From positions 1 to 5,147 of the forward strand of contig DAOVVI010000194.1 in NCBI GenBank assembly GCA_030637245.1: 5,147 nucleotides of DNA, written 5' to 3'. Positions within the stretch are counted from its first letter, which is position 1. Each line of letters starts with the position of its first letter. The notes beneath the pieces are model-generated. The model saw only the letters and a program-made list of their open reading frames with translations. It was not told the origin of the DNA and ran no database searches. Of this stretch, positions 4,806-5,147 are shown piece after piece. Both the position numbers and the translations under genes were made by a program. Source of the stretch: Cyclobacteriaceae bacterium (GTDB taxonomy: Bacteria > Bacteroidota > Bacteroidia > Cytophagales > Cyclobacteriaceae).

Positions 4806-5147
4806 TTGGTACAGGGAACAATACTGTCAACAATCGACTGGGTTATAATCGGAATATTTTTTGTAATAGTTTTAACGATTGGCTGGGTTGCATCATGGAC
4901 TGCTAGAAAAAGTTCATCAGAATTCTTTTTAGGGGGGAGAGGCATGCCCTGGTGGCTGCTTGGTATTTCTATGGTGGCCTGTACCTTTTCTGCTGACACT
5001 CCTAACCTGGTAACAGGCATGGTAAGAGAAAACGGAATAGCAAAAAACTGGGCCTGGTGGGCATTCCTTATTACTGGTATGGTGACAGTTTTTATTTATG
5101 CAAAGCTGTGGCGTCGTTCTGGTGTGATGACAGATCTGGAATATTGC
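4806..5147 (+). CDS. Sodium:solute symporter (SSS family), N-terminal part, cut by the window edge
   Basis: The first 114 residues of an inner-membrane sodium-coupled transporter are present; the family usually has about 450-600 residues, so most of the gene lies beyond the right edge. Residues 10-30 (IDWVIIGIFFVIVLTIGWVA) form the first membrane helix. The family signature follows: SSEFFLGGRGMPWWLLGISM at 37-56, then VACTFSADTPNLVTGMV, which belongs to the broken helix that contributes to the sodium and substrate sites. A later helix starts near residue 82, and the fragment ends YAKLWRRSGVMTDLEYC. The substrate (sugar, amino acid or other) cannot be told from this part. No in-frame ATG exists between the stop at 4755 and the conserved IDW. 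I chose TTG 4806, which follows an A-rich stretch. CTG 4824, six bases after AGGGA, or ATA 4821 are alternatives. Confidence 0.9.
   Translation, partial: MVQGTILSTIDWVIIGIFFVIVLTIGWVASWTARKSSSEFFLGGRGMPWWLLGISMVACTFSADTPNLVTGMVRENGIAKNWAWWAFLITGMVTVFIYAKLWRRSGVMTDLEYC

Noticed and set aside
4802..5020. Minus-strand ORF of 72 codons opposite the symporter
   Set aside because: The plus strand encodes a clear SSS-family signature over the same bases.

Overview
The window looks like a chromosomal segment of a Bacteroidota bacterium. It is AT-rich, its starts follow A-rich leaders rather than strong Shine-Dalgarno sequences, two upstream regions carry TAnnTTTG (-7 type) promoter elements, and every protein resembles Bacteroidota versions of its family. 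This assignment rests on recognising families by eye, not on a search.

Layout. Positions 1-418 hold no gene I can support: a pyrimidine-rich stretch, two small inverted repeats, then AT-rich DNA. Positions 419-2334 are a compact plus-strand arsenic operon. It has a perfect 12+12 bp inverted repeat whose right arm runs into the arsR start codon (probable ArsR operator), then arsR (449-772), arsM (830-1675) and a thioredoxin-type arsC (about 1705-2334, TTG start). A weak hairpin at 2348-2367 separates arsC from a convergent minus-strand gene (2383-4443). That gene encodes a 686-residue membrane sensor with CHASE3-like, GAF, coiled-coil and PAS regions but no kinase or other output domain. Positions 4444-4805 are a divergent, AT-rich regulatory region. 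From about 4806 a sodium:solute symporter runs off the right edge.

How the genes work together. ArsR should sense As(III) and release its own operator. ArsC reduces arsenate to arsenite, and ArsM methylates arsenite with S-adenosylmethionine. No arsenite efflux pump (arsB or acr3) is present here, so within the window the detoxification route ends in methylated arsenic. The sensor and symporter have no demonstrable link to arsenic.

I see no clearly new system. The most notable signals are a perfect 12-bp stem with a 4-base loop inside the 5' end of arsC, the operator overlapping the arsR start codon, the shared Asn-Cys-Cys tails of ArsR and ArsM, and the output-less sensor.
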